A DNA stretch of 64,000 nucleotides from contig JAGYXB010000694.1 of the NCBI GenBank assembly GCA_022495005.1, positions 1 through 64,000 on the forward strand, written 5' to 3'. The position numbers were made by a program, and so were the translations under genes. A model generated the notes under the pieces. The model made no database searches and was not told where the DNA came from. It saw nothing but the letters and a program-made list of their open reading frames with translations. Positions 12,813 to 24,050 of the stretch are shown one piece after another (the first letter of the stretch is position 1; every line of letters starts with the position of its first letter). This DNA is from Rhyacophila brunnea. Lineage: Eukaryota > Arthropoda > Insecta > Trichoptera > Rhyacophilidae.

Positions 12813-13190
12813 ACCTCGTTTACACGTGCATGGATTTACTACTGACAGTACCTACGTATTATCGCGGCCATAACAAAAAATGCACGGTTCCAAATTGCAA
12901 GATTGCATGCATGAAGCTTCTTAATTTTCACGGGACAATTGGACTGTGCGACCGATAGTGGCAAACATGCCATTAAAAAAACGAACTACACTACGCAGAT
13001 ACTTATTCTGAGGTTAACTGATTTCCACTACCTGTCAAATAGTACCTACCATACAATGATAACATAGCGTCTCGCTTACTTTTGAAGAATGAGATTGGCG
13101 AGACAATCAGCACGTTTACGTGTAAACAGTTTATCGCGATAGTAGTACACACTATTGGAGCAAATAAATCCATGCACGTGTAAAGGCGCT
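12813..13190. mobile_element. MITE family D, copy 1
   Basis: About 380 bp with a 20-bp perfect inverted end TTTACACGTGCATGGATTTA, extended outward by CTCG/GGCG. The interior matches 17543-17941 along its length, including the ATTATCGCGG and GAGACAATCAGCACG blocks. It is non-coding. The TSD is not clear. Confidence 0.8.
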
Positions 13191-13261
13191 ATTTATACTA
13201 CTCTTTACATGTTTGTGATCATACACCATACGTCTGAGTCATGTATGCATACAAATATTAA

Positions 13262-13405
13262 TTAAATACTAATGAAAAAGTATTGAATGATTCGATACTG
13301 ACAAAAAGTATTGAAACTGATATCGTATAGGAAAAATGTATTGATACCAAAGTATTGAAGTATCGGTCAAAGAGTACCAATACTTTTTGGCGGCCCTACC
13401 TGTAG
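13262..13405. repeat. Clustered GTATTGA-type motif, possibly one end of a hAT-like element
   Basis: The words AAAGTATTGAA and GTATTGATACC recur about eight times in 140 bp and end at TTTTTGGCGGCCCTA. Arrays of short subterminal motifs beside a TAGGGCNGCC-type end are common in hAT elements. I could not find the partner end, so this may be a broken element. Confidence 0.35.
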
Positions 13406-14828
13406 GTACGTGGAGCTTCAATTTATTCATGGATTTTGATGAGTTATTTTGTGGGTCGTTCATCCTTTTTTACTTATCAGCGCCTGTAGGAGGGCCTATC
13501 CCGTACATACATACTTCTGCTACTTGCAAATTTCATGATTCCGAATTCTTTCTTCATCCTCGTTGGAAAGCCATTAAATTGAGCTTTTACGCAGGAAAGC
13601 TTTTATGGAACATATAAATTTGCTTATATTATAACGTCTTTATTATTGTAATTTTTAAGAAATAAGCCCATTTTATATCTTAAAATAAATTATCTCAGTA
13701 AAGCAATATTGATGATAATATTATGTTAATGTTTGTATTATTTGACCAAAGCATCTGGATAAATAACTATTATATGAATATTTTTTTATTGAATTCAAGT
13801 AATCAAGCATATTGAGGAAAGGTATACATGTACTAACAGAAACTCGCAGTCTTTTTTGATAGTAGCATAATCCATATAAAAGTGATGCATAGCATACCTA
13901 GGTATATTTTTGATTATAACAACAATTATAGGATGGTTTATTTAAAAAATAGAAACACTTCCGGTTTTAGTATTTATTCAGAGTTCACAGAGGTTAAACA
14001 ACAATAACAGAGAATACATCAAACGGTACACAATAATAGATTAACACGATGAGATGACTCGCTCGACCCAATAACCAGATGAACTTGTCAACGAATTAGT
14101 TCAGTTCAGGTAGGTATCGCATTTGACAACCTAGATAACCACACTTACACTGTTTGTAAAAAAAACCAAGGAATTTTTTATACTAACATTTTCATTCTGA
14201 TATATAATCCAATCTTGTTGTAACTAAATTCACAATATAACACGTAGTGTAAAACTATTGAAATATGCTTACGAAAACGGATATTTATACTGAAAACTTG
14301 CCGTTTATAATTATTTTAATATTAACCGTTGATAGTTGATATATAGATGATAGCTTAATCTAACTGCACTTTTGACAAAACATGAGATTTTGATAGCATT
14401 TTGTTTTAAAGCATGTTTTTTATGCTCACACAAACACTCATGCTCAAACTCTTAAACCTATAAATAAATGCGTTATCGTTCCTTACACAAAACAGTCAAC
14501 TGCAGGTATCAAATTTCCAATATTTATCGTAAATGGAACAACTCCGCTCTTTATATAAATCATTTTTAGGTATAAAAGGAAAGCTAAAATAGTGTATTAA
14601 TTCATAGCGCAGATAATTTGTAAAAAAGAAGTGATTTTTTGGAATTATTAAATTCCGCCAGATAGTTAAATTTAGAGTTTTTTCTCTTTCCTGAATAATT
14701 TTCCGAAATGGATTAAGTCAAATTGCTTATCGAATTGTAATTTAATATTTTCAATATTATGTTTTATTAAATACTTGCTAGTGCTTGGCAGTTAAGGTTA
14801 CATTAATAAATGTTAATAGGGTAAAGAA
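13406..14828. other. AT-rich intergenic DNA
   Basis: No supportable gene. Short ORFs such as 13387-13617 have no recognisable pattern. Confidence 0.5.
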
Positions 14829-15062
14829 TATGTTTCATAACTTTGCACTCCGACTCGAGGATGAAAATGATGTATCTTATAATAATTATATTCTAAAAAT
14901 ATATTTTTTAACATATATTAGCTATTTATTTATTTATTTTTTACTACATATTATATTATTACAAGTGAATATCATTTAATCTAATTTTATGCGAGATATT
15001 CAGGCAAAGAAGTGTATCAGTGTAGTAAAAATTGTAAAAAAAGTGCAAAGTTATGAAGCATA
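14829..15062. mobile_element. MITE family E, copy 2
   Basis: An element of 234 bp with ends TATGTTTCATAACTTTGCAC / TATGCTTCATAACTTTGCAC, inverted relative to the copy at 11782-12002. The CACTCCGACTCGAGG block beside the left end and the CTAATTTTATGCGAG block near the right end are shared. Confidence 0.75.
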
Positions 15063-15994
15063 ATAATATATATATAATATTGATCAACCAATGGCTCAAT
15101 CGATAGAGTCTTTGTTCTGAAATCAAAAACTCACCGGAAAAAATATAAAGTCAATCTAAACTAATCTTTTTAAAAATATTTTACATTACATAAAAAGGAT
15201 TCTAGTATATAATATATGAGACAAAATATATTTACAAGGAAGTTATTGTTGTGTAAATGAAGTCCCAAGCTGTAAAATAAATCAATACACCGAGCGTGAG
15301 TGACTTCTTCGAACATATATGACAATATTATAATATACTTACAACAATATGTAACTGTCAGTCGTTCTGTTTTGTAACCTCGCGAGACGTAAATGAAAAG
15401 AAGAATATACATTGAAATACCTGAAAATATATTAATATTATTATAATAATAACTATTTTATAATAAGAAACCTACAGATTTTAAATCGGTCATAAGCTTC
15501 TTAAAACTTTCATTTTACATAATATAATTAAACATATATTTTTATGCTCTAGACATTTTTTTTACATTGTTGCACGTCTTTCTAGCACTAACATTAATAC
15601 ACTGGGTATATTGTGATTTTCCACTTTATTTTAGAATTTCGTGGCTTATAAAAACCACTATAAGGTGAATTAATACTCCACCTACCAGAGGCACGTTAGT
15701 GGAAGATTGCAATTTGAGCCATTTTTAAGAATTATCATTTTAAAGTGTTTTAATTACATCTAAAAACATTAAAAAGAAAGAAAAATACTTTTTATATAAG
15801 TCAAACATAACGTTATAATTATTTTGATTATTTGTGTGCAAAGTTTATTAAGTTTTGTCTAACGTACAGAAAAGATTTTTGATAAATTCATAGATTTACA
15901 TAAGGTATTTTATATTTATTAACATTTTATTAAAAAAAACTATGCTTACGTACTATAATTTGAACACTAGAATATATCTATATTTGGCCACATA
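15063..15994. other. AT-rich intergenic DNA
   Basis: No supportable gene. A weak tRNA-like A-box word (GGCTCAATCGATAGAG, near 15092) has no matching B box. Confidence 0.4.
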
Positions 15995-16260
15995 TTTTTT
16001 CCGACCATTCTCGGTAATATTGACTTGTGTGTCCCTGATAACTATCTTATAAATCGGGAGCATTAGTTGTTTGTTCTATTAAGGTGCAAAAATAACCTGT
16101 AATTGGTGATGCCAAGGGCAATAACTCTGTTTAATCATATCGCTTAAAATTTTACATAGTTCTTCTATGTGAGGCTGAATATAATTGTATGTAGGTGTTG
16201 TTTTATAAATTCGTAAAATAAGCTCTACTTAACTCATTCGGTGTACTTCCTTCGAAATGT
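15995..16260. repeat. Dispersed repeat (family I), copy 1
   Basis: It matches 44230-44520 over several blocks: TGTGTCYCTGATARCTAT, ATCGGRAGCATYA-TTGTTTGTT, AAYRACCTGTWATTG and later TGTTTTATARATTC. The two copies are diverged. No ends could be defined. Confidence 0.5.
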
Positions 16261-16408
16261 ATCTACTTTATAATTTGTGTATATACTCTCTCTACTGTAT
16301 TTTTAATATCACCTACATTTATTTGTTCATAAATGTTATATTGTGAACGTCTCAAATTTATAATTTGTAAAATAAATATATTTCAATAACGTCGATATAT
16401 TTATTATA

Positions 16409-16905
16409 ATGAAGAACTTCAAAAGTGACCTTCCACTGTGCCTAAAGCGCAAAGTGTTCAACCAGTGTGTGCTTCCCGTGATCACAATATATGCTTGTGA
16501 AACATGGACCCTAAGTAAAAGAGAGATCCAGAAACTTAGAGTAGCGCAACATGGTATGGAGAGGTTCATGCTGGGCATAACGCGAAAGGACAAAAAGAGG
16601 AATGAGTGGATAAGGAAGCAGACAAGGGTTTGCGATGTAATAGAGTTTATTAAAAGTCCTAAATGGAGATGGGCTGGACACATAGCTCAAAGAAGAGACA
16701 ATAGTTGGACAGATCTAGTCATCCAGTGGTATCCAAGAAGTACAAAATGTCCGCAAGGTAGACCTAGAGGCCGCTGGATCGATGAAATGATAAAGTTCTG
16801 CGGAAATACGTGGCAACGCAATGCACAGAACCAAAAGAAGTGGAAGCAGCTTGAAAAGGCCTTCATCCAGCAGTGGATAGATTCAGGCTGATAATGATGA
16901 TGATG
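16409..16905 (+). CDS. C-terminal fragment of an RTE-like LINE reverse transcriptase (longest open copy)
   Basis: A 160-codon open frame (16409-16891) encodes the part downstream of the reverse transcriptase catalytic core. It shows the pattern KRKVFNQCVLPVIT-YACETWTLSK, then QKLRVAQHGMERFMLGI, then KWRWAGHIAQR and GRPRGRWIDEM, ending QQWIDSG. These are typical of the thumb/C-terminal region of RTE-type non-LTR retrotransposons. The stop is followed by a (GAT)n tail (to 16905), the mark of the 3' end. The first ATG lies upstream of the homologous part (which begins near 16416), so it is an accidental start in flanking DNA. There is no catalytic domain or endonuclease, so this is a dead 5'-truncated copy despite the open frame. 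The superfamily is fairly sure and the clade is inferred. Confidence 0.8.
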
Positions 16906-17542
16906 ATGATACAAAGTACTCTAACGGAATAAATTGTAATAGTACAGTTTACTTACAAAATCGCTAGAGTGAACGTATTAACACACAACAGCGGATTTTA
17001 TGTCGGCACTCGAATGGCATTTCCAGTAGCAAGATTCAGCTCCCTGGGGATGAGGTGTTTCGATTTGAGCCCGACCATTTCGTTAAGGTCCTCCAAGAAT
17101 TTAAGTAGATTCACTGCTCCTTGGATTTTGACGGATATCGATTTGAAGGTAGCTCAAAGCTTATATAATACTGTATTCTAGAGCTTAGGACGGTGAGAGC
17201 TTTTTTAAAGCTGCTTAAGTTTACGATTCATGAATCATGACTCTCACCTGCTTCATATTATTATCATACTTTTATAATATTATAAAACTCTTTTTTATAC
17301 TAGTTTTTTCATTGTCCGTTATGCTAATAACATTGTTCAGTATAATAACTTACTTTACCGTTTTTTAAAAACATCATCATAGACTATAAGCTATATTAAT
17401 ACTACCATCTGAGTCTACTATTTGGTAGAGACAGAATTTATATTATATTTTAAGCTTTGTGCTTTTACATATTTATACCTATTACTTTTGCAACGGGATT
17501 ACGAGATTTAACAATATTATGGTAAATCCTTTATAGGTAGGT
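16906..17542. other. Intergenic DNA
   Basis: It contains a less AT-rich stretch at about 16970-17150 with a 70-codon opening. I see no recognisable domain. Confidence 0.45.
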
Positions 17543-17941
17543 AGCTCGTTTACACGTGCATGGATTTACTGCTGAGTGTACGTATTATCACGGTCATAAC
17601 AATAAAATGCATGTAAACATGAATCAAAAAAGATCTAGTTTAGAAAAGTTTTTGAATTTTTACGCGACAGTTGGGATTTATACGATATTTGCAGTAGAAC
17701 GATAGTGGTAAACCTGCCCGAACTACACACCGCGCAGAGACTCATTTTGAGGTTAACCGATTTTCACGACTGTCAAAAACGTACTATCAAATAACAAAAT
17801 CATATCTCGTTTACTCTTGAAGAATGATATTGACGAGACAGTCAGCACTTTTACGTGTACATAGTTATTATCGCGATAGTTTAAAATACACACTATTGGT
17901 GCGAGTAAATCTATGCACGTATACAGGCGCTATTATACCAT
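17543..17941. mobile_element. MITE family D, copy 2
   Basis: About 400 bp. The left end carries the same 20-bp TTTACACGTGCATGGATTTA as copy 1. The right end is its inversion with three changes, closing GGCGCT. The interior matches 12813-13190 throughout, in the same orientation. Confidence 0.8.
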
Positions 17942-18897
17942 AACGATGGTGTATTTTTATGATATATGTAACATAAGTAAGCAAATTAATAGTATTATTT
18001 TTAAGGTATACATCTTTCATTGTTGAGTATTCTCATTATGATGCTTAAATCGCCGCGTATCTTTCGCCTGAATATCTTTCAAAATTATTGTGTACTTTTT
18101 GGTTTGACTGTAAAAATGGCGAGAAAAAAATTGCAGGGTTCAATCACAATAGTACATCTCATGTATTTTTGGAGAAAGTCGAACGTAGGGTGTGGAATTT
18201 CGATATAAATAGTACACATTAAACTTTGTCAGTCATAATTATTTGTTATCATTGAACTAAGAATACAAATTTGTAAATTGTATTTGTGAGTTTATAAAAT
18301 TCAATTAAGCCCTGCCTAGACTAAACCATAATAATATAGTAGGGGTAATGGTTTTTAAAATTTGATTTAGATCTATTTTATAGAGAAGAATACTTTTAAC
18401 GTAATATATATTATTATGGTTTGCTTAAAACCAGGTAATTGGTAATATGCTTCCCACATACAATTTGGCTGTGTTTTATCGGGCAATGGTTTTATTTTAC
18501 CCACTATCAGTCAACATTCAACAACGAATATATTGCCTAACTCAAACATAATGAAGTGTGAATCGGAATGCGTCTGCGAGTTTGGCGGTTAGTTGTTTTA
18601 CATGTCTCGACTTGTACGTGCGTTTTTAGAGCAAAGCAGTTAAATAATATCATAATGTCGAAAAAACACAATATCAGTCGCAATATTTTTTTATATTTGG
18701 TAGATTATGAGTTATTCTCCTATATTTGTATTAGAATTATGTAAAATAATTTATATTTTGTGAAATATAATGTATGGACTTATGTGGGGATTATACCACC
18801 TTTGCCCGTTGTCGTTTAATATTTTTATTACCATGAAACTAAAAAATCCCTATATAAGCCAAATGGAAATTGAAAACATTATATAAGCAAGGAACAT
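17942..18897. other. AT-rich DNA upstream of a piggyBac fragment
   Basis: I looked for the rest of a piggyBac transposase here and found no clear catalytic blocks. Nothing else is supportable. Confidence 0.4.
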
Positions 18898-18914
18898 AAC
18901 CTAACCTAACCTAA
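18898..18914. repeat. Short CCTAA telomere-type repeat
   Basis: Three consecutive CCTAA units. CCTAA/TTAGG is the usual insect telomere unit. A similar short run lies at 43992-44009. With so few units these are interstitial motifs, not a telomere. Confidence 0.6.
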
Positions 18915-19045
18915 AGCAAAAGAAGGAACGTTCAGACGATACAGGTTTTGTAGTACAAGACAGGTCCAAATATCAATGCAAAATCTGCAAAGTGCCCTTG
19001 TGTGTAATTCCGTGCATGGAAGATTTCCATACAGACAATAATTAA
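18905..19045 (+). pseudogene. piggyBac-type transposase, C-terminal zinc-ribbon fragment
   Basis: The frame closing at TAA 19043-19045 ends with YQCKICKVPLCVIPC followed by MEDFHTDNN. This CxxC...LCxxxC...H arrangement is the C-terminal cysteine-rich domain of piggyBac-family transposases. Only about 45 codons are readable and a stop lies immediately upstream, inside the CCTAA run. The first half of the zinc domain and the catalytic domain are missing or too decayed to see. A possible TTAA-bounded element follows at 19174-19342 and may be the 3' part of the same insertion. An unrelated short zinc protein is the alternative, but the spacing favours piggyBac. Confidence 0.6.
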
Positions 19046-19173
19046 TGATAATTAATATTTTTTCCATTTTCTCGGTTTTGATTGATTGTAATAAATGTAC
19101 AGAAAAAAATTGCTTGTTTTATTTTGAAAAATGTCAGGCTGTGGCAATATACATCCCACAATCTACTTGTTAA

Positions 19174-19342
19174 ACCTTTCTCTTACCAGGCAATGGGAAA
19201 ATCGTTCCCACCTAGTTTTTTAGTAGTTTTCTTAGACCTACTGAAATTTTCATAAGTACATATAATTCACAAATAAATAAAAGTTATATTTCATAGGAAT
19301 TATAATTATTGCTCTTGTAAGTTCCTGGGGCCTGGTTAAGTG
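19174..19342. mobile_element. Possible TTAA-bounded piggyBac-like MITE or 3' end
   Basis: It lies between TTAA (19170-19173) and TTAA (19343-19346). The left side reads ACCTTTCTCTTACCAGG, and the right side in inversion CACTTAACCAGGCC, so ACCAGGC is shared. A short palindrome TGGGAA...TTCCCA lies inside the left end. The match is short, so the call is tentative. Confidence 0.35.
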
Positions 19343-19346
19343 TTAA

Positions 19347-21675
19347 GACAGAGTTTATTTGATTTTTAAAAACTAACTAATACCATCTGCAAATTGTATT
19401 TTACTTCAATGAAAGGAAATAAGTATAACTGACATAGTTTAGTGTTCACTGTTTATGTCGGATTTCCACAGCCTACCTCCACTCTTTGCCACTAGACATA
19501 ACACTGCATTATTATAATGCAGTGTTATGATGATAATAGTATGTATCTTTTTCTCTAAATTCAAGAAGATAAATTCCAAATTCAAAAGCATTCACAACAT
19601 GAAACAAAGAGCAAAAAATTATAATGAATACATTTTATAACATACGACTAAAATACAATGGTAATTTACAGTAAATTTTGATAGGTTTATTTTAAAATTC
19701 TACTTTTTTACTTTACTTGTAATTCAACATTTTCTATGAACTTAAAAAAGTAATAAAAAATTCAAACTCAACGTCATTATCGTAAAATAATAATTTTACA
19801 CTTCGTAGATTTTGGAATGTCACTCTTCAAATTTATTTTAATGAATATAAATAATATGAAGAATGAATTGTTTTTTTTTTAAATTATACACAGTTTATTA
19901 TTATTACGTAATTTTGGTATAATAATGCCGTCAAAATAAACAAAAGATTTTTTTTCATTGTTATTCTTGCGTAAAGAGTTTTATATTTCCTAGTACCTAT
20001 CTTTTTATTCATCGATAATAATAATTTTATGATATTAATATGTTAATTAATTACGAAAAATAAAATTTTCACATCAAATGTCAAATTATACAAAGAAAAA
20101 ATAATATTATGTAAAAAATCAACTGCCAAATAAAAATTGATAAATTAAAAAAAATTCAGACCACATCTGAGTAGAATTTAATAATAATATTAATAATAAA
20201 TTGCCAACGATCTTTTTGAAGTTTCCAAAAAAACCTTTTTACAAAATAAGTAGTATTAAAAGCATGTTAATTTATTATCAAAATAAAATAATTTATTTTA
20301 TGAACACGATATCTATATTTACAAATTTTGAAATCAGTTGATAACATATATAATAAACTTAATATAAGGTTACTATAATTTACGCCCAGGATAACCGAGT
20401 GGTCACATAGTATCCACTTATAATGGCGTGGGGCCAGGATTTGAACAAGGTTGCAGCATAAACAGCAAAATTCTGGAAAGAACTACCCTTAAAATGCTCT
20501 AAGCCACAGTGAATGCCTGGGACTTTTTTTGATTATTAAGAAAATTGAAGACTACCTGACAAATTTTACCTCAATTCAGTTAAGCCTTCATTAGCTTATT
20601 CAGATACCTACTTATTCCTGGCGCTATAATCCTTTTTCGCAATGTACGAGGTTTTTGTTTGTCTTCTAGTTTACTGAATTTTAGTTTCTTCATTATGCAT
20701 GACATATTCATCCTGTGTATTTAGCTAAGACATAAAAAGTGCCTAAGTTTGGTGAAATGTATGTTGTTGTATGTAAGTATCTGATTGTAAAATATCATTG
20801 ACAGGTCAGAAAATACGCGCAGTACTTTAAATTCAAATGATTCCAGCAAGTTTTTTATTCTTTGGTTATGCAGCAGGTTTCTGAGCCATATATTACAACT
20901 GTTTGTATTAATGTGACGGTTTAATGTATTACAATAGGCATATCCAATACGTCGCGATGATAAGGGATGGATTTTGATCAATCACATCATATGCCTACAA
21001 ATAAATATGCAAAAAAGCATGCACAATTAATATACTTAATATAGTGAGTTAATTGAAATTTTGAAAGGCAAGCATTAACAATTTAAAGTTACATTTCTCC
21101 ATATTACATGAAAACTTAACTATGAGGTAACCAACGTAATCTCATTGTATTACTTAATTCGTATTGCATCACTTATGGCCTGCCGCAGAAGTCAGAGAAA
21201 GAAAAACCGTAAATCCCTTTGCTTTAAACTCACACTAATTCGTTTAATCGTACAGTCATGCAGTAGTTTCATTATTCCATAAGTGAATAATTTTACAATT
21301 AATGCAATGAGTGCACAAAAGAACGTGTAAACTTGTCATTTTTACGACGAATGAGAAATTGATATTTGCATAATATGATGGTGAAAAACACGTATTTTTG
21401 TTTAATTTGTAATATTTACCTTAGTGCTTTCTAAGTGTAATACGTTTAACAGTGATAATCGGATAGTGTGATAGATCACGGCTAATTTTGATACTGTATG
21501 CCGTATGGATCAAATCCTAATTAAAGTGGACATGCCTGCCTTATAACTTAGCAACTTGTTAGACCAAAGTGACAATTTTATTTACTAGCACAATTATTAA
21601 GGCATCTCAGTAAGTATTTGAAAACTTCGTGGCTATTTGAATAACATTATCAATATATAATAATATGACATGTCA
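19347..21675. other. AT-rich intergenic DNA
   Basis: No supportable gene. It contains the perfect palindrome at 19497-19529 and a weak tRNA-like stretch near 20385-20465 (AACCGAGTGGT) without a good B box. Confidence 0.5.
19497..19529. repeat. Perfect 33-bp palindrome
   Basis: CATAACACTGCATTA is followed by a 3-nt spacer and its exact inverse complement. No similar copy was noticed elsewhere in the window. Confidence 0.9.
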
Positions 21676-21840
21676 CTGGGTCTGGCAAGTACACATATTG
21701 TTTTTGAATTTGTGTGTGTCAGTGTATGGTCCTAATAGGTTGAGCAAGTGGCTGACATCCATTTCTCGTAAAAAACAAAATCTGTCAATACAAACCTCTA
21801 CTCTATAATATATATGATCCTACTAGGATCGAACATGGTC
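21676..21840 (+). mobile_element. tRNA-derived SINE, 5'-truncated copy
   Basis: It matches the body of the SINEs at 49092-49328 and 31661-31877 from CTGGGTCTGGC through GTGGCTGACATC, AATACAAACCTC and AGGATCGAACATGGTC. The tRNA-like head (A and B boxes) is missing, consistent with 5' truncation. Confidence 0.7.
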
Positions 21841-22914
21841 GAAAGAAGAATAAATTTAGAAACAGTATTTTTCCTTCGTTGCTATATATTTTTTTAATTT
21901 CATTTTTCGGTTTTGTAAATTTTATATCAGTTTATAAAAATGCGAAAAGTTTTATTGCCGGATTGGTGAAATAAATGTAGGCGTATGATTAATAATACAC
22001 GAGAAAATTTCCAAGCAAACTCTCCACGACCATACGATGATGGTGTTCTGAATAAAACATAATAACGTGGTAAATTTTGAAACCCTCATAATGCAAAACC
22101 GTTTGATGAGTAAAAATCTTATACTATATATAGTTAAAAAAATATGTGTTTGTCTTCAACTAGAACCTATTATATCTGTCTGTATGTGTATATTATGTTT
22201 GCCTTACTTTTAGATACAATATTAATTTTAAATAGTTTCGGCTGTAATTTATTTGTCTTTTGAATAAACGAAGTAAAATAGGCACCAAGTGCCAGAAAAT
22301 CGAAAAAAAGTGTGTATGCAGAAATTTTCTATGTGACATTGCCAATATCTTAAATAGATGTTTAAGTGTCAAAAAATATATAAGAGCATCAATGGATATT
22401 CAAAGATGGCTTTATGTGTAAGAGGCAGCTTGATAATTTTAATAATAGGTACTAAGTGCCGTTTAGTTAATATTATGTGTCATGAGACTTAGTTCTTCGT
22501 TCTCGATATAAAGCGTGGCACTTAGTTCTTTTTTAAGAAATTTGTGTTGTGACGTAGTGATTTTCTAAAATATCGTGGTTCTAACGTGTATTTCTTGCAA
22601 TGTTTAATTATAAATTGTATTTTTTTCTTCCAATGACATTAAAATTGTATATTAAATCTATTGAGAAGATAATAAAATAGTGCTTTTATGAACAATAAAC
22701 GAATTATTCATTAAAACCCATATAATCTCAGATTCATTGTTTTGGTACTTACAAAAACTAATAAAATTATATGAAAATTCCATAAGTTACTCGTATATAA
22801 TATTATCATACCCATCTGACAAAATATAATATTGGAGTTTTGTTAATTTATTAGTGATTACTTATTACGTATTAACGTAAGCCACAAACTGTGGTCAGGT
22901 AAAGAGAATATGCA
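21841..22914. other. AT-rich intergenic DNA
   Basis: No supportable gene. Two copies of a GGYACYAAGTGCC word occur at about 22281 and 22448, but no element boundary could be set. Confidence 0.45.
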
Positions 22915-23290
22915 TTTCTTCTTCTTCTTATAGTGCCATTCTCTATTGAAGGTTCGTCATCATCAGGGAAATCTTTGCTCATTGAGGTGTTTAACTCACG
23001 AACTGCCACATCATTCTCTGCTCTGTTTAACATTAATATTTTTTCATCGACAACAAATCGTGCAATACTGTACTTTTGTCTTCCCACAATTTAGACAAGG
23101 TACTGTAAGTAGTTTTCTGGTATTAACAGTTTTTCTAGGTTTTTTCCCATTTGTTTGAAAACGTCAACCGTTATTACAAAGAATTTTGAGGATGCATCTA
23201 TACAGCCACATATTGAAAGCCTTAACTCTCCGTAACATCTCCTGGTTTGGCGGCCATATCTTTCTATCATACAAATAGATTGGAATAACA
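22915..23290 (-). pseudogene. LINE reverse transcriptase C-terminal relic
   Basis: On the minus strand the segment shows RVKAFNMWLYRCILKI near 23205-23255, close to the KAFEMWLYRRMLKI pattern of the C-terminal region of RTE/CR1-type LINEs. After a frame change come QMGKN and RQKYSIARFVV segments that fit the same protein. The 3' end lies at an (AAG)n tail (AGAAGAAGAAGAAA, about 22916-22929) after GAATGGCACTATA. At least two frameshifts are needed to read it. It is an old inactive fragment. Confidence 0.55.
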
Positions 23291-23320
23291 TAACTTCATC
23301 TTAAATCTAGATTAAAAGGG

Positions 23321-24046
23321 GTAACGCGCGTGTTTAAACATGTACCGTTTAAAAAAAATCGGTTAGATACATATTCAAACACGCGCGTTAACATGATCTT
23401 ACTCGCTACTTCATTTATAGTTTGTCAATTTATGGCTACGGCCGTATGTTGTAGCTTAGCCACTGGGAAATGCCAATAGAAATGGCGTATTTCAAAAAAA
23501 TACTACCTTATTCTTAGGTCAATAATTATTATAAAGCAAACATTATTTGTAGAATGCTTAACACATTTGAATGGTCAAAGACATAACTTATAATCAATAT
23601 CTTTAAAATTATCTTTAAATGTGTAAATATTGCCCATTTTTGAATAATAAAATGCCTAATTCTTGTCAAATTTGGAATTTGAGATTATCAATATAATTTT
23701 TATTGTAAATATTTCACTATAATAATGTCGATATAAATTTTACTAATGGTTTTATAAATGCTTTTAAAAATTAATAAATATAAAAAATCTTAACACCACT
23801 TCCCATAGACGTACTGAAATATGACTATATTCTAAAAAAAGAGAGCGAGAGGTTTAAAAGAATACTATTTTAAGTAATAAAAATACTTTATGCAATCATC
23901 AAATTAATGTTTAAAATAAATATAAAGGATAATAAGGCTTCAAAATCATGTAAATAGATTATCTACAACGTTTAAGGAATGTCCAGGATCATGGTTTGAA
24001 AATAGCATAAAAGCTCCATTTTGACGTACGCTGAGCATGTGGGCCG
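23321..24046 (+). mobile_element. Family A element, copy 3 (left terminal repeat missing)
   Basis: It matches 8071-8918 in inverted orientation over most of its length, including GCCGTATGTTGTAGCTTAGC, the GTTTTATAAATGC block and the terminal 120 bp. The right end abuts TTAA (24047-24050). At the left it begins at the hairpin (23322-23390). The second terminal repeat seen in the 8 kb copy is absent, so the left end is truncated. It is non-coding. Confidence 0.75.
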
Positions 24047-24050
24047 TTAA

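Noticed and set aside
18898..18914. Telomere or chromosome end
   Set aside because: Only three CCTAA units in the middle of ordinary sequence.
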